From NCBI RefSeq assembly GCF_000786695.1, contig NZ_CP009962.1, forward strand, positions 806,001 through 870,000: DNA of 64,000 nt. The letters run 5' to 3'. The notes beneath the pieces were generated by a model. The model was given only the letters and a program-made list of their open reading frames with translations, made no database searches and was not told the DNA's origin. The position numbers were made by a program, and so were the translations under genes. Position 1 is the first letter of the stretch, and each line of letters starts with the position of its first letter. The DNA comes from Collimonas arenae (lineage in GTDB: Bacteria; Pseudomonadota; Gammaproteobacteria; Burkholderiales; Burkholderiaceae_D). Positions 42,964 through 52,826 of this stretch are shown piece after piece.

Positions 42964-44022
42964 ATGAACATCGATAAAAACATCCCAGTCATGGTGACTG
43001 GCGCGACCGGCTATGTTGCAGGCTGGCTGGTTAAGCGACTTCTGGAGGAAGGCTTGACCGTTCATGCGCCGGTGAGAAATCCCGACGATGTCGGCAAGTT
43101 GCAATACCTTGATGAAATAGCGGAAAATTCACCGAGGAAGATTCGCTACTTCAAGGCCGACCTGATGCAGGTCGGCTCCTATGAACAGGCCATGGCAGGT
43201 TGCCAAGTTGTGTTTCATACAGCTTCACCTTTCAAGATCGATGTCAAGGATGTACAAAAAGAACTGATCGAGCCGGCGCAGCTCGGTACTGAAAATGTAT
43301 TGGCTACGGCAAACAAGACGCCTTCGGTCAAACGTGTCGTGCTCACCAGCAGTTGCGCGGCGATTTATGGCGACAATGCGGATCTCGACAAGACACCCAG
43401 CCGGATGTTCACGGAGGAGATCTGGAACACCAGTTCGTCCGCGACGCATCAGCCGTATTCCTATTCCAAGACGCTTGCCGAACGAGCAGCATGGGAAATC
43501 GTCAAGGCGCAGAATCGCTGGGATCTGGTGACGATCAATCCATCATTGGTGATCGGTCCTGGCATCAACCCAAACGGCAGTTCTGAAAGCTTCAATATTA
43601 TTCGTCAATTGGGTGATGGCACGATGAAGGCCGGTGTACCGGATATCGGTATCGGTGTAGTGGACGTGCGCGACGTGGCCGAAGCGCATTTCCGCGCAGC
43701 TTTTACTTTGGCAGCGAATGGCCGCTACATCACCTCGGGTCACAATACCAGCTTTCTGGAAATGGCCGCCACCTTGCTGGACCGGTATGGCAAGGATTAC
43801 CCCATCCCGCGGCACGCACTGCCCAAATGGCTGGTCTGGCTGGTCGGGCCGATTGCCAACAAGGCTCTGACCAGGAAAATGGTATTGCTGAATGTCGGCC
43901 TCCCCTGGAGAGCCGACAACAGTCGTAGTCGCAACGAACTGGGGGTAGCTTATCGGCCCTTGGCTGACTCCATGAACGACTTCTTCCAACAGCTCGTAGA
44001 GACCGGGCAGCTAGTCAAATGA
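42964..44022 (+). CDS. NAD(P)-dependent epimerase / dihydroflavonol-reductase-like
   Basis: 352 residues of the extended SDR family. VMVTGATGYVAGWLVKRLLEEG is the GxxGxxA nucleotide-binding motif, CQVVFHTASPF follows, VVLTSSCAAIYG includes the catalytic Ser region, and YSYSKTLAE is the YxxxK motif. Layout matches the cinnamyl/dihydroflavonol reductase-like branch. Likely reduces a small carbonyl substrate with NADPH. No adjacent pathway genes indicate the substrate. Confidence 0.85.
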   Translation: MNIDKNIPVMVTGATGYVAGWLVKRLLEEGLTVHAPVRNPDDVGKLQYLDEIAENSPRKIRYFKADLMQVGSYEQAMAGCQVVFHTASPFKIDVKDVQKELIEPAQLGTENVLATANKTPSVKRVVLTSSCAAIYGDNADLDKTPSRMFTEEIWNTSSSATHQPYSYSKTLAERAAWEIVKAQNRWDLVTINPSLVIGPGINPNGSSESFNIIRQLGDGTMKAGVPDIGIGVVDVRDVAEAHFRAAFTLAANGRYITSGHNTSFLEMAATLLDRYGKDYPIPRHALPKWLVWLVGPIANKALTRKMVLLNVGLPWRADNSRSRNELGVAYRPLADSMNDFFQQLVETGQLVK

Positions 44023-44071
44023 GGCGCTTTGCATGTCAGTTCTGGTTTTGCGTGCAATTCAGGAAACGGAT

Positions 44072-44524
44072 TTATCGTAATAGCCAACGAGGCACTCGGT
44101 TCGCATACTCGTCCCATGCAGCGCCATGTGTAATGGCGAGCCAGGGTTCTTCAACCAGCACCACGCGCAGGTGAAATGCCAAAGCGACGATGACTGCATA
44201 GACATATAGTGCAGTCAAAGCGAATGACAGCGCCCAGCCGAGAAGAATGGCAGTGACGGCGATATACATCGGATTTCGCGTGTAGCGGTATAGTCCTACG
44301 ACGACGAGGTGAGTCGGCGGCGCCCATGGTGCGAGAGTGCCCATGCCGGCAACGTAGAAATCACGTACGCACCAGAGCAATGCACAGGTTCCTGAAATCA
44401 AAGGCAGGAAGCCCAGCGGCTGGCTAACTTGGCTGGTCGAATTCGCCATGATCAACGTGATTGGAACGGCAAAGGCAACTACGCCAGGTAATGCAAGAAC
44501 GGCCAACAATGCGCGTATGAGCAT
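44072..44524 (-). CDS. Isoprenylcysteine carboxyl methyltransferase-like membrane protein
   Basis: 150 residues from ATG 44524 with AGGGTGG upstream; a GTG three codons earlier is possible. Four to five hydrophobic segments are visible. The C-terminal half has the ICMT/PEMT signature VVVGLYRYTRNPMYIAVTAILLGWAL...VVLVEEPWL...EYANRVPRWL. Bacterial members methylate small membrane-associated substrates that are mostly unknown. Confidence 0.8.
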   Translation of the reverse strand: MLIRALLAVLALPGVVAFAVPITLIMANSTSQVSQPLGFLPLISGTCALLWCVRDFYVAGMGTLAPWAPPTHLVVVGLYRYTRNPMYIAVTAILLGWALSFALTALYVYAVIVALAFHLRVVLVEEPWLAITHGAAWDEYANRVPRWLLR

Positions 44525-44643
44525 AAATTCCACCCTGCAGGAAGATTGTTCCGCTCAGTATGTTACTCCAGGCAGGATGGCGAATCTATGTCGCACTTTC
44601 GTCGAATGATTGACTTAAGAGCGTCGAGAAAAATGAATCATTT

Positions 44644-45168
44644 TCATTCGCTTCGTGCGCTGGGAAAAAGAAGATCCACATATGCTCCCTCAAGCAGTTG
44701 CGACGGATGAATGCCGAGCCGCGTCATCAGGCCCTGCGCTTCTCGCATACCTGTTTCTGGCGTTTCATGGTCTTCCAGCACTACCTCTAGTTCCATGAAT
44801 TTACCCAGGCCGGTAACCCTGTCCAGATGAATGCGGGTTCTGCCTGCCAGGAATACAGTCCGCTGTTTTTGCACCCGGCCGGCTTGGCCGTAGGCCAGGG
44901 TCAGACACTCGCGCAAGGTGTCCGGTTCTGAAGTGGCAGAGATCTGGTAAAACGATTCCTTCGGACCTTGCAGGTCGGCGCGGCGGTAGTAGATCAATTC
45001 GCCTTTGCCGTCCGCGAACGCGCGTAACTTCAGGCGTCCGGCGGGGCAGGTGAAGAAGGTGTCGTCCTGGTCGATGAGATGAGGTCCATCGCTGGCGATG
45101 GTTGCTGCGATGGCTGCGAGCGCTTCGATGCTGTCGATGTGCGCCTTGATTTCTATGTTGCGTGGCAT
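44644..45168 (-). CDS. CYTH-domain protein (class IV adenylate cyclase-like)
   Basis: 174 residues beginning MPRNIEIKAHI, the ExExK-type opening of CYTH proteins. DDTFFTCPAGRLKLRAFADGKGELIYYRRA, then RTVFLAGRTRIHLDRVTGLGKFMELEVVL, complete the triphosphate tunnel fold. Members annotated CyaB/class IV cyclase act on ATP or on inorganic triphosphate; which applies here cannot be told. Single gene. Confidence 0.85.
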   Translation of the reverse strand: MPRNIEIKAHIDSIEALAAIAATIASDGPHLIDQDDTFFTCPAGRLKLRAFADGKGELIYYRRADLQGPKESFYQISATSEPDTLRECLTLAYGQAGRVQKQRTVFLAGRTRIHLDRVTGLGKFMELEVVLEDHETPETGMREAQGLMTRLGIHPSQLLEGAYVDLLFPSARSE

Positions 45169-45313
45169 ACGTTCTTTGCTGGCGGTAAAAAAGCCAATTT
45201 AGCATAGACAGCGGCGATGCCTGAATCGCGTTCCCACAAGTACAGGTTTCTTATGGAAAGCGAAGTTCAGGCGCCACGCTGGTAACGCTAACCGTCAGCG
45301 TCTGGCAACGCGT

Positions 45314-46531
45314 TTACTGGGTCTTCTTGGTGCGCGTGATTGATCCGCTGCTGGCGTCTTCCTTGTAGGCATAAGCCACCTTGCCATTACGGATTTCACC
45401 CATGACGATCATGTTGACGGCGATGGCTTCATGATCGGTCGGCGAGAAGGGTTTGAAATACCGTGAAACGACGGTGGAGGTAGTGTGTACCTGCAGGTTC
45501 TCCAGCGCATCCTTGACCTTGACGCCCTCCACCGAATTGGCCTGGAATATCGCTAGCGTAATCAAGCGCAAGGCGTCATAGGTTTGCGCCGCAGCCACGG
45601 CGGATGGAATGTGGTTGGTCTTGTTCACGTTGCGATAGGTCAGCGAGAACTGGTTGCTGACCGAACTCAGTTCGTTTTCGATAAAGGTCACCGAGCTGCG
45701 TACGCCTTCCGCGCCCTGGCCAGCCTTGTCGATGAAGGTTTGCTGCGACATGCCCCACGGACCAACGATCGGCAATCTGAGTTTCAATTTTTCTGCGCTT
45801 CTGACGACCATCGCACCCTCGGGAGCGAGACAATACATCACGACGGCCTGCGCGCCGTTGTCTCTGGCATGTTGCAGCTGCGCCGTCATGTCCTGGTCGC
45901 CAACCTTGAAGCTTTCCACCAGCACTGGTTTAATGTTGCGTCGACCCAGTTCAGTCATCATACTTTGTTTGCCGAACTGGCCGTAGGGGCTGTCGTCATG
46001 GAGTACCGCGATCTTCTCGATCTTGCGGCGGTCGATCACATCGTTGAGGATCACGATCGGTTGCAGCGCGTCGCTGGCGGCGGTGCGGAATATGTAATTA
46101 GCCGGATAGGCCGGCGGCATGAAGGATTTGGTGATCGTGGCGCCGGTGGCGCCGGTGACGATCAAGGGGATTTTGGCTTCTTCAAACAGTTTCGCCGCAG
46201 GCAGGGCGACGCCGGTATTGCCGAAGCCGACGACGGCGACGACCTGGTCCTTTTCAATCATTTCCTTGGCCATGGCTACGCCGACTTCCGGTTTGGCGCG
46301 GTCGTCGCGCTCGACCAGTTCAATCTTGCGCCCAAGGACCCCGCCGACCTGGTTGATGTCGGCCAGGAAGACCCTGGCGCCGCCGATCATGCTTTGCCCC
46401 ATGTCTTCCGAAGGGCCTGTGATCGGACCGATCACGCCGATTTTAATGGGGGGTAATTCGGCATAGGCGCCGGCGCTGAATCCTAAAGTTGTGAGGCAAA
46501 AAATGACGCTACTGATGCTACGTTTTTGCAT
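45314..46531 (-). CDS. Branched-chain amino acid-type ABC substrate-binding protein
   Basis: 405 residues with AGGAGAT before the ATG. Residues 1-24 form a Sec signal peptide (MQKRSISSVIFCLTTLGFSAGAYA). The mature part is a LivK/Peripla_BP_6 fold: IKIGVIGPITGPSEDMGQSMIGGARVFLADINQVGGVLGRKIELVERDD, then VVAVVGFGNTGVALPAAKLFEEAKIPLI. It would capture an amino acid or aromatic compound in the periplasm. No permease or ATPase genes are adjacent, so it is an orphan binding protein here. Confidence 0.85.
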   Translation of the reverse strand: MQKRSISSVIFCLTTLGFSAGAYAELPPIKIGVIGPITGPSEDMGQSMIGGARVFLADINQVGGVLGRKIELVERDDRAKPEVGVAMAKEMIEKDQVVAVVGFGNTGVALPAAKLFEEAKIPLIVTGATGATITKSFMPPAYPANYIFRTAASDALQPIVILNDVIDRRKIEKIAVLHDDSPYGQFGKQSMMTELGRRNIKPVLVESFKVGDQDMTAQLQHARDNGAQAVVMYCLAPEGAMVVRSAEKLKLRLPIVGPWGMSQQTFIDKAGQGAEGVRSSVTFIENELSSVSNQFSLTYRNVNKTNHIPSAVAAAQTYDALRLITLAIFQANSVEGVKVKDALENLQVHTTSTVVSRYFKPFSPTDHEAIAVNMIVMGEIRNGKVAYAYKEDASSGSITRTKKTQ

Positions 46532-46843
46532 TGCTATCTCCTGGATAAATCACTGTTATAGTTTCTGCGTGGAAATATACATCAGGGAGATGCAAAGCGC
46601 GGCGTTTTGCTGCCCCAAAATCAAAATATAACGGAGGATGTGGTCTATACAGCTTGAAGGGAGTGTATTCGGACAAGAAAAGCCAAGGTGCGCGCCCAGC
46701 TTGTCTCATTTTTGCACCGATAAAGTAGCAGTTGCAACGAGCTTACCTGTAGCCTGTGACGGATCAAGATTTTACGGCTCTCCGATCCGTTGTTTTTGGT
46801 TGATTGAGGCATGTTTTGTAAGGTAACATGCGGCCTGTTTACG

Positions 46844-46889
46844 CTTTTGTACTCGGGCCGTGGTGGTGTCAAACCCGCAGCCGACGCCA
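46844..46889 (+). other. Possible degenerate fourth tRNA 3' fragment
   Basis: TTTTGTACTC, then a GTGGTGG tract, TCAAA, and GCAGCCGACGCCAG align with modest mismatches to the tRNA-Thr fragments at 31429, 33564 and 36684, in the same orientation and at the same distance before a terminator. Folding is poor, so it is either an old, decayed att remnant or coincidence. Confidence 0.35.
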
Positions 46890-46898
46890 GGTTTCATA

Positions 46899-46926
46899 AG
46901 GCCCTCCGCCACGAGGGCTTTTTTAT
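46899..46926 (+). terminator. Rho-independent terminator without upstream gene
   Basis: Stem AGGCCCTC...GAGGGCTT with a 6-base loop and a long T-run. It has no upstream plus-strand protein gene, so it terminates either a small RNA or a lost gene such as a tRNA. Confidence 0.75.
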
Positions 46927-47118
46927 TTTGATTCGTAAGACATTGTCATTTCCGCAAAATCTACGTTACTGCGTTTTGCCGGATAATTCTGCGATGTAGT
47001 ATATGTCGACACAAAACAACATAGCCTGAACAAGCACTGATGACGGGGCGGCCAATGCTTTGCCGCGCCCGGATCGGTTGAAGAGTATTTTTTGTATGGT
47101 TAACTGCAGGATACGCAA

Positions 47119-48384
47119 ATGAAGAAGATTAAGGCAACGACCTGGATTATGGTCGGCATGGTTCTGGGCATCGTGGTTGGCTATATTTGCCACAACCTGG
47201 CGCCGGATGACGCGGCGGCGAAGGAAATCGCCGGCTATTTCTCCATCATCACCGATGTGTTTTTACGGTTGATCAAGATGATCATCGCGCCGCTGGTGTT
47301 CGGTACGCTGGTGTCAGGCATTGCAGGCATGAAGGACAGCAGTTCGGTCGGGCGTATCGGCGTTCGGGCGTTGGGCTGGTTTGTGCTCGCCTCTTTGCTG
47401 TCGCTGGCGCTCGGCATGTTTTTCGTCAACGTACTCCAGGTCGGCCACGCGCTCAACTTGCCGCTGCCGGCTCTGGGCGCGGACACCAAGCTGAATACAA
47501 GCGGTTTCAACCTCAAGGATTTTGTTTCCCACGTGTTCCCGAGCAGCTTCGTGGACGCCATGGCGAAAAATGAAATTCTGCAGATCCTGGTGTTCTCGCT
47601 GTTTTTCGGTTTTGGCCTGGCTTCCATCAAAGGCGAGTCGGCAAAAGTAGTGACTGCGGCGATAGACGGCCTGGTGCATGTCATGCTGAAGGTCACTGAT
47701 TATGTGATGCGCTTCGCTCCAATTGGGGTTTTTGCTTCCATCGCCGCCGTGATTACGGTCCAGGGTTTCGGCGTGCTTGCGACCTATGCCAAGTTCCTCG
47801 GCGGCTTCTATATCGGTCTGGCAACCTTGTGGGCCTTGCTGATTGCGATGGGTTACATCTTCCTGCGCGACGGCATCTTTGTCTTGCTGCGCTTGCTGAA
47901 AGAGCCAATCATGCTGGCGTTTTCTACCGCCAGCAGCGAAGCTGCCTATCCGAAGACCATGGAGCAGCTGGAGAAATTCGGGGTCAACAACAAGATCACC
48001 GGTTTTGTGCTGCCGCTCGGTTATTCCTTCAATCTCGACGGCTCCATGATGTATCAGGCATTTGCCGCCATTTTTGTGGCCCAGGCCTACAACATTGAAA
48101 TGTCGTTTGCTCAGCAACTGACTATGCTGCTGGTGTTGATGGTAAGCAGCAAGGGCATGGCCGGCGTGCCGCGCGGTTCGCTGGTGGTGGTCGCTGCCAT
48201 CCTGCCAATGTTCCATTTGCCAGAAGCCGGCATCCTGCTCATCATCGGCATCGACCAGTTCCTCGACATGGGGCGTACCGCCACCAACGTGATCGGCAAC
48301 GGCATCGCCACTTCGGTGATCGCCAAATGGGAAGGCGAGCTGGACGAGGGCGCTGGCCGCAAGGCATTGGAAAGCAATGCCTGA
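47119..48384 (+). CDS. Dicarboxylate/amino acid:cation symporter (GltP/DctA family)
   Basis: 421 residues with about eight to ten membrane segments. Family motifs are present: IAPLVFGTLVSGIAGM, AFSTASSEAAYPKTMEQ (the serine-rich hairpin), YSFNLDGSMMYQAFAAIF and SSKGMAGVPRGSLVVVAA. These transporters take up C4-dicarboxylates, glutamate or aspartate with protons or sodium. Substrate cannot be fixed from sequence. AGGA lies before the ATG. Starts the clearly chromosomal part of the window. Confidence 0.9.
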   Translation: MKKIKATTWIMVGMVLGIVVGYICHNLAPDDAAAKEIAGYFSIITDVFLRLIKMIIAPLVFGTLVSGIAGMKDSSSVGRIGVRALGWFVLASLLSLALGMFFVNVLQVGHALNLPLPALGADTKLNTSGFNLKDFVSHVFPSSFVDAMAKNEILQILVFSLFFGFGLASIKGESAKVVTAAIDGLVHVMLKVTDYVMRFAPIGVFASIAAVITVQGFGVLATYAKFLGGFYIGLATLWALLIAMGYIFLRDGIFVLLRLLKEPIMLAFSTASSEAAYPKTMEQLEKFGVNNKITGFVLPLGYSFNLDGSMMYQAFAAIFVAQAYNIEMSFAQQLTMLLVLMVSSKGMAGVPRGSLVVVAAILPMFHLPEAGILLIIGIDQFLDMGRTATNVIGNGIATSVIAKWEGELDEGAGRKALESNA

Positions 48385-48529
48385 AAATAGAGCTTGAAAA
48401 TCAAGCTTGAAAAGCAAGAGCTGAACAGTAGCATTTGAGAGACAGCGCCGCCAAGGCGCTGTTTTTCATTCGGGAGTATGCTAATTTACAGGGCTGTAGT
48501 TTTCTGTAAATAACTGGAAAGAATCCCTG

Positions 48530-48973
48530 ATGGAAGAACTGCGCATCACCACCGAACCGGCTGAACTGGATATCCCGTCGATTCATCGCTTCCTGTCCGA
48601 AGAGTCGGCGTGGGCTCGTGGCATTCCTTTGGCGATGGTGGAAGAATCGATTCGCCATTCACTGAATTTCGGCTTGTTTGCCGGCGACCGGCAAGTGGCT
48701 TACGCACGTGTTGTCACCGATTACGCGACGTTCGCCTATCTGGTCGATGTGTTCGTGCTGGCCGAGCAACGCGGCAAAGGCTACAGCGCCCAACTGATGA
48801 CTGCCGTCATGGCGCATCCGCGGCTGCAGGGGTTGCGGCGCTTCATGCTGGCGACCAGCACCGCGCACGGACTCTACGCAAAATTTGGTTTTAGCGCGCC
48901 CGCCAGACCGCAAACGCTGATGGAACGCTTTGCGCCGGATGCCTATGCCGCCATGTCCACACGTCCAGACTAG
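48530..48973 (+). CDS. GNAT-family acetyltransferase
   Basis: 147 residues. The acetyl-CoA-binding motif A is VDVFVLAEQRGKGYSAQLMTAVM (Q/R-x-x-G-x-G/A), and LRRFMLATSTAHGLYAKFGFSAP is motif B. Close to small GNATs of unknown substrate. The following paiB-like gene starts 14 bp downstream, so they are likely co-transcribed. Confidence 0.85.
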   Translation: MEELRITTEPAELDIPSIHRFLSEESAWARGIPLAMVEESIRHSLNFGLFAGDRQVAYARVVTDYATFAYLVDVFVLAEQRGKGYSAQLMTAVMAHPRLQGLRRFMLATSTAHGLYAKFGFSAPARPQTLMERFAPDAYAAMSTRPD

Positions 48974-48987
48974 CCACCACGCACGCC

Positions 48988-49629
48988 ATGTATATTCCCA
49001 AACACTTTGATGAACCGAGAGTCGATGTCCTGCACGATCTGATTCGCGCAAGGCCTTTGTCCACGCTGGTGACCTTGTCGCCGGACGGCCTCAACGCCAA
49101 TCACATCCCTCTGCTGCTTTCAACGGAGCCGGCCCCTTTCGGTACGTTGCGCGGCCACGTCGCTCGCGCCAATCCGGTCTGGCAGAACTTCACGAAAGAG
49201 ATTGAGGTGCTGGCGATATTCCAGGGCGCGGATGCCTATATCACGCCATCCTGGTATGCCACCAAAGCCGAGACCGGAAAGGTGGTGCCAACCTGGAACT
49301 ACGCAGTAGCGCATGCCTATGGCACGCTACGGCCTATTGACGACGCGGCTTGGCTGCGCGCTCATCTCGAAATGCTGACCGCGCATAACGAAGCGGCGTT
49401 CGAGCAGCCCTGGCATGTCTCCGACGCGCCACGCGACTATACCGACAAGCTGATTACCGCCATTGTCGGCATTGAGATCGTCATCACGCGTTTATCGGGA
49501 AAATGGAAAGTCAGCCAGAACCAGCCTGAAAAAAACCAGGCAACTGTCATTGAGGGTTTGCGGGCGCGCGAAAGCCAGGAATTCCTGGACATGGCAGCCT
49601 TGGTTGAGAGCCGCAAGAACAGCGGCTAA
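48988..49629 (+). CDS. PaiB-like FMN-binding negative transcriptional regulator
   Basis: 213 residues with the PaiB opening MYIPKHFDEPRVDVLHDLIRARPLSTLVTLSPDGLNANHIPLLL, and later ITPSWYATKAETGKVVPTWNYAVAHAYG, the flavin-fold signature. PaiB was named for repression of protease/sporulation genes in Bacillus; in Proteobacteria its role is uncertain. It pairs here with a GNAT gene, echoing the Bacillus paiA (acetyltransferase)-paiB pair. Confidence 0.85.
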   Translation: MYIPKHFDEPRVDVLHDLIRARPLSTLVTLSPDGLNANHIPLLLSTEPAPFGTLRGHVARANPVWQNFTKEIEVLAIFQGADAYITPSWYATKAETGKVVPTWNYAVAHAYGTLRPIDDAAWLRAHLEMLTAHNEAAFEQPWHVSDAPRDYTDKLITAIVGIEIVITRLSGKWKVSQNQPEKNQATVIEGLRARESQEFLDMAALVESRKNSG

Positions 49630-49721
49630 GAGCCGGATCCGTACCACTCGGGAGAATGGACAGACTGCGTTTGCAACCTGTCATTGCGCTTACCGACGGG
49701 GGCCGGTAAGCGCGTTTCACA

Positions 49722-52682
49722 TTATTTCAATTGCATCGCAAACACATGCATCAACGCGCCGTTGTCGGTCTGGTACGGCAGGGTGATGCTCTTGACTTGG
49801 CGTTGCTTGTCCAGCTGGGCATCCCAGTAGTAGACATAGGCCTTGGTGCTATCGGTATTGCCGTTCTGGTCAACCCGATGCGCACTGGTGAGGGCGATCT
49901 TGTTATAGCTGCCAACCTTGGCCGATCCGCCGCCCAGGGTCCAGTCATCGAAGCGCAAATCGAAACTGGCCTGGGTATTGTCGGTATAGGTGATGGTCAG
50001 CTTGCCGCTAGGCGCGCTTGACGCGTTTGTCGAGCTGCCCAGTATGGCGAGCGTACCGGCTGCCTGTGCTTTGGCAAGCGTGATGGTCTGGCCCTGGCTG
50101 ACCATATTGTCCAGTCCCGATTTGCCGTCCGGCCATGTGAACGAGATGCCGTTGAAGCTGACGCTGGCACCCGGCGTCGCACCCGCCGCCGCCAGTGCTT
50201 GCGAAGAATAGCTCCAACCGCCCATGTCGTAGGTATAGCCTTCCAGTCCGCGGGTGGTTTTCTGTCCATCGGTGCCTATGCCATGGTTGTTTAGCGCATC
50301 GGCCAGGCTGGTAAAGCCATCGAGGCCGAAGGATGGCATGCTGGACGACGAATCCTGGCCCCATTGCGACTGGCTGGCCGCGAGGGTGAAATCCAGCTTT
50401 GCGTTATCTTTCAAATCCTTGAGCCAAAGCCATGGCATGTCGAGCGCCTTGCCGTTCAACGCCAGGGTCTGGATATACGGCGAGTTGGTGCCAGCACCGC
50501 TGGCCCTGATCACCAGCTTCTTGCTGCCGTCGGCCCAGTGGATGACTACCTTGTCGAACATCGGACTGCCGATGGTCAGGCCGCTGACTGCCTGTACTTC
50601 AGGATACAGGCCGATAGCGGCCCACACGTACCAGGAAGAGACAGCACCCAGATCGTCATTGCCAGGCAAACCGCCGGGACCATCCGAGAACACCGTGTTG
50701 ACGACGTCACGCACCACTTTTTGCGTGCGCCATGGCGCGCCACTCCAGTTGTAGAGCCATGGCGTGGCAAAACTCGGTTCATTGCCCATGTAGAAATTTG
50801 GCAGATTCATGCCGGCGTTGAGATTCTGGAAGAAGGCGTCGAGGCGCGTGATGGCTGCCGTATTGCAGCCCACCAGATTGAACAAGCCGCGTGCATCGTA
50901 GGCCGACATCCAGGTATATTGCTCGGCATTGCCTTCCACCATATCGGCGTTCGGTTGTGGATTCAACAGCCAGGAGCCGTTGCGATAGCGCGGCAAGAGC
51001 TGTTTCTGAGCGGAGTTGTACTGGTTCTTCCAGTTGGCGGAGCGGCTCAGGAAAAGCTGGTAATTCATGTTGTCGCCGAGTGCCTTTGCCAATTGCGAAG
51101 TGGCGAAGTCTGCCGTGCCGAATTCAAATGTCAGCGAGCCTGCCCACCAGCCGTTGTCCATGGCGGCGTAACCATGCACGAGGTAGTCGTTCATGCGGTC
51201 GACGCTATCGCGAACGTGATCGCCGGTACATTGCACGTCGGCCTTGCTACCAACCAGCGTCATGTAGTCCAGCGCCTTCTTGGCGTCAAAATTGGTGGCG
51301 CCGAAGGCATAGCCGCCGCCAACGGTCGCTACCCCTGAATCGCCCGGCATGATGCCGGCGTCGACATTGACCGGGGTCCAGCGCGGGATGGCGCCGCATT
51401 GGTCTGCATCGTTAACCAGCGATTGCAGCATGTCGCTGGTTTCCTTTGGAAACAGCATACTGTTCAAGGGGATCAGGCTGCGGTAAATATCCCAGTTGGA
51501 GTAATTGACATACTGGGTGCGGCCGTCTTGCACCTTGTGCGTCTTCTGGTCGAAGCCGAGATAGTCGCCGTTCACATCGCTATTGGTGTTCGGCGACAGC
51601 ATCGAGTGATACAGCGCAGTGTAGAACTTACGCTTTTCCACATCGGTGCCGCCGCTGACCTGGATTGTCTTGAGGCGCTTGTTCCATGCGTGGGACGCCG
51701 CATTGCGCACGGCATTGAAATTCCAGTGCGGAAGCTCCTGTTCCAGATTCTTTTTGGCATTGTCGCTGCTGACATAAGACAAGCCGATTTTCATCAATAC
51801 AGCCGGCTTCTTGCTGGCGTCGAATGTGACGTTGGCTTTGCCGTTGCTGATGGTCGCAGTGATGTCGCGGTCGAACTTGGCGTAAAAATACAATGTGTAA
51901 GTGCGCGCCCCGCAGAATTTGCCGCCTACCGTGGAACCGGACAAGGCATCCTTGCCTTCGGTCTTAATGACGCCGGTGGTCGACGCAATGGTGTTGGTGC
52001 GCGTGGCATCGAATACCAGATAAGGTGTCTTGTTGGTGCTGGCGATGGCCGACTGGGCAGGGAAGGTAAAGCGTCCGAAGCCGGTTCTGGTGGTGGCTGT
52101 CAGCTCGGTGTTGATGCCATCGTTCAGGGTAACCTGGTAGTAACCGGGTTTTGCCGCTTCGTTTTTGTGATCGAAATTCGGTTTGGCGTTGACGCCGACC
52201 GAGCTGGTATCGAAGGTCGGCATGATCGGCAGTTCGCCCTGGTTGCCGCTGCAACCGGAACCGCTCATCTGCGTCAAAGGAAAACCGATAATGGTATTTT
52301 CCTTGTAGATGTAACCCACTGGCTGGTCCTGGCCGCCGTTGCTAGGCGTCATCGGGGTCCATTGCACCATGCCGAATGGCGTCGTGGCGCCGGGGAACGT
52401 ACCGCCCCTGGCGCCTGCCGGCACCGGATCGGTGGCTGGCGCCGCTGAGTCCGCGGTGCCGACGAAAGGATTGACGTAGTTGGTCAGGGCCGTTTTGGTG
52501 ACCGTGTCGCTATCTGCTTGCGATTCGTCGATGTTTGCGGGATCAGCATTCTTTGCCATGCTGTTGGCGGCTGCAGTAGCGCCGGCGCCGGCAATTGATG
52601 TCTGGTCAGAGCCGCCACCGCAACCGAATAGCGAGGCTATCGCTATTCCGATCGCAAGATTCTTCTTCAAGTGCAGATTCAT
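49722..52682 (-). CDS. GH92 alpha-mannosidase-type lipoprotein
   Basis: 986 residues with GGAGGAACA upstream. A lipoprotein signal (ASLFGC, lipidated C21) is followed by a disordered linker. The GH92 region begins at NYVNPFVGT (~65); its hallmark segments are GATTPFGMVQWTPMTP, VEGNAEQYTWM, MGNEPSFATPWLYNWSGAPW and GGLPGNDDLGAVSSWYVWAAIGLYP. GH92 enzymes are exo-acting, calcium-dependent alpha-mannosidases. The C-terminal ~180 residues (from LADALNNHGIG) form an extra beta domain that may bind carbohydrate. Membrane-anchored and exposed, it would release mannose from fungal or plant glycans. It is the last gene of the mannose cluster. Confidence 0.9.
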   Translation of the reverse strand: MNLHLKKNLAIGIAIASLFGCGGGSDQTSIAGAGATAAANSMAKNADPANIDESQADSDTVTKTALTNYVNPFVGTADSAAPATDPVPAGARGGTFPGATTPFGMVQWTPMTPSNGGQDQPVGYIYKENTIIGFPLTQMSGSGCSGNQGELPIMPTFDTSSVGVNAKPNFDHKNEAAKPGYYQVTLNDGINTELTATTRTGFGRFTFPAQSAIASTNKTPYLVFDATRTNTIASTTGVIKTEGKDALSGSTVGGKFCGARTYTLYFYAKFDRDITATISNGKANVTFDASKKPAVLMKIGLSYVSSDNAKKNLEQELPHWNFNAVRNAASHAWNKRLKTIQVSGGTDVEKRKFYTALYHSMLSPNTNSDVNGDYLGFDQKTHKVQDGRTQYVNYSNWDIYRSLIPLNSMLFPKETSDMLQSLVNDADQCGAIPRWTPVNVDAGIMPGDSGVATVGGGYAFGATNFDAKKALDYMTLVGSKADVQCTGDHVRDSVDRMNDYLVHGYAAMDNGWWAGSLTFEFGTADFATSQLAKALGDNMNYQLFLSRSANWKNQYNSAQKQLLPRYRNGSWLLNPQPNADMVEGNAEQYTWMSAYDARGLFNLVGCNTAAITRLDAFFQNLNAGMNLPNFYMGNEPSFATPWLYNWSGAPWRTQKVVRDVVNTVFSDGPGGLPGNDDLGAVSSWYVWAAIGLYPEVQAVSGLTIGSPMFDKVVIHWADGSKKLVIRASGAGTNSPYIQTLALNGKALDMPWLWLKDLKDNAKLDFTLAASQSQWGQDSSSSMPSFGLDGFTSLADALNNHGIGTDGQKTTRGLEGYTYDMGGWSYSSQALAAAGATPGASVSFNGISFTWPDGKSGLDNMVSQGQTITLAKAQAAGTLAILGSSTNASSAPSGKLTITYTDNTQASFDLRFDDWTLGGGSAKVGSYNKIALTSAHRVDQNGNTDSTKAYVYYWDAQLDKQRQVKSITLPYQTDNGALMHVFAMQLK

Positions 52683-52826
52683 TGTTCCTCCAATAACTGT
52701 ATTGTTGAAAGTCCAAATTTCTGGATGACGCTGGCGTGTTTTGACAAAGGCGAACGCGATCCGCGCCAGCAGCAGGCGAACGCCGGCGAACCGGCCGTAT
52801 GGCCGATTCGCTCTCCTTACATCAGC

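Larger units (their letters stand above)
46532..47118. other. Intergenic region with possible fourth tRNA remnant
   Basis: 587 bp without a convincing gene. It contains a strong terminator (46899-46926) not preceded by any gene, and just before it a sequence resembling the tRNA-Thr 3' fragments (see the separate entry). The gltP-like promoter lies at the right end. Confidence 0.4.

Noticed and set aside
47314..48417. 367-codon minus-strand frame opposite the symporter
   Set aside because: Antisense artefact, rich in His/Gln/Arg; the plus strand has a complete transporter with family motifs.
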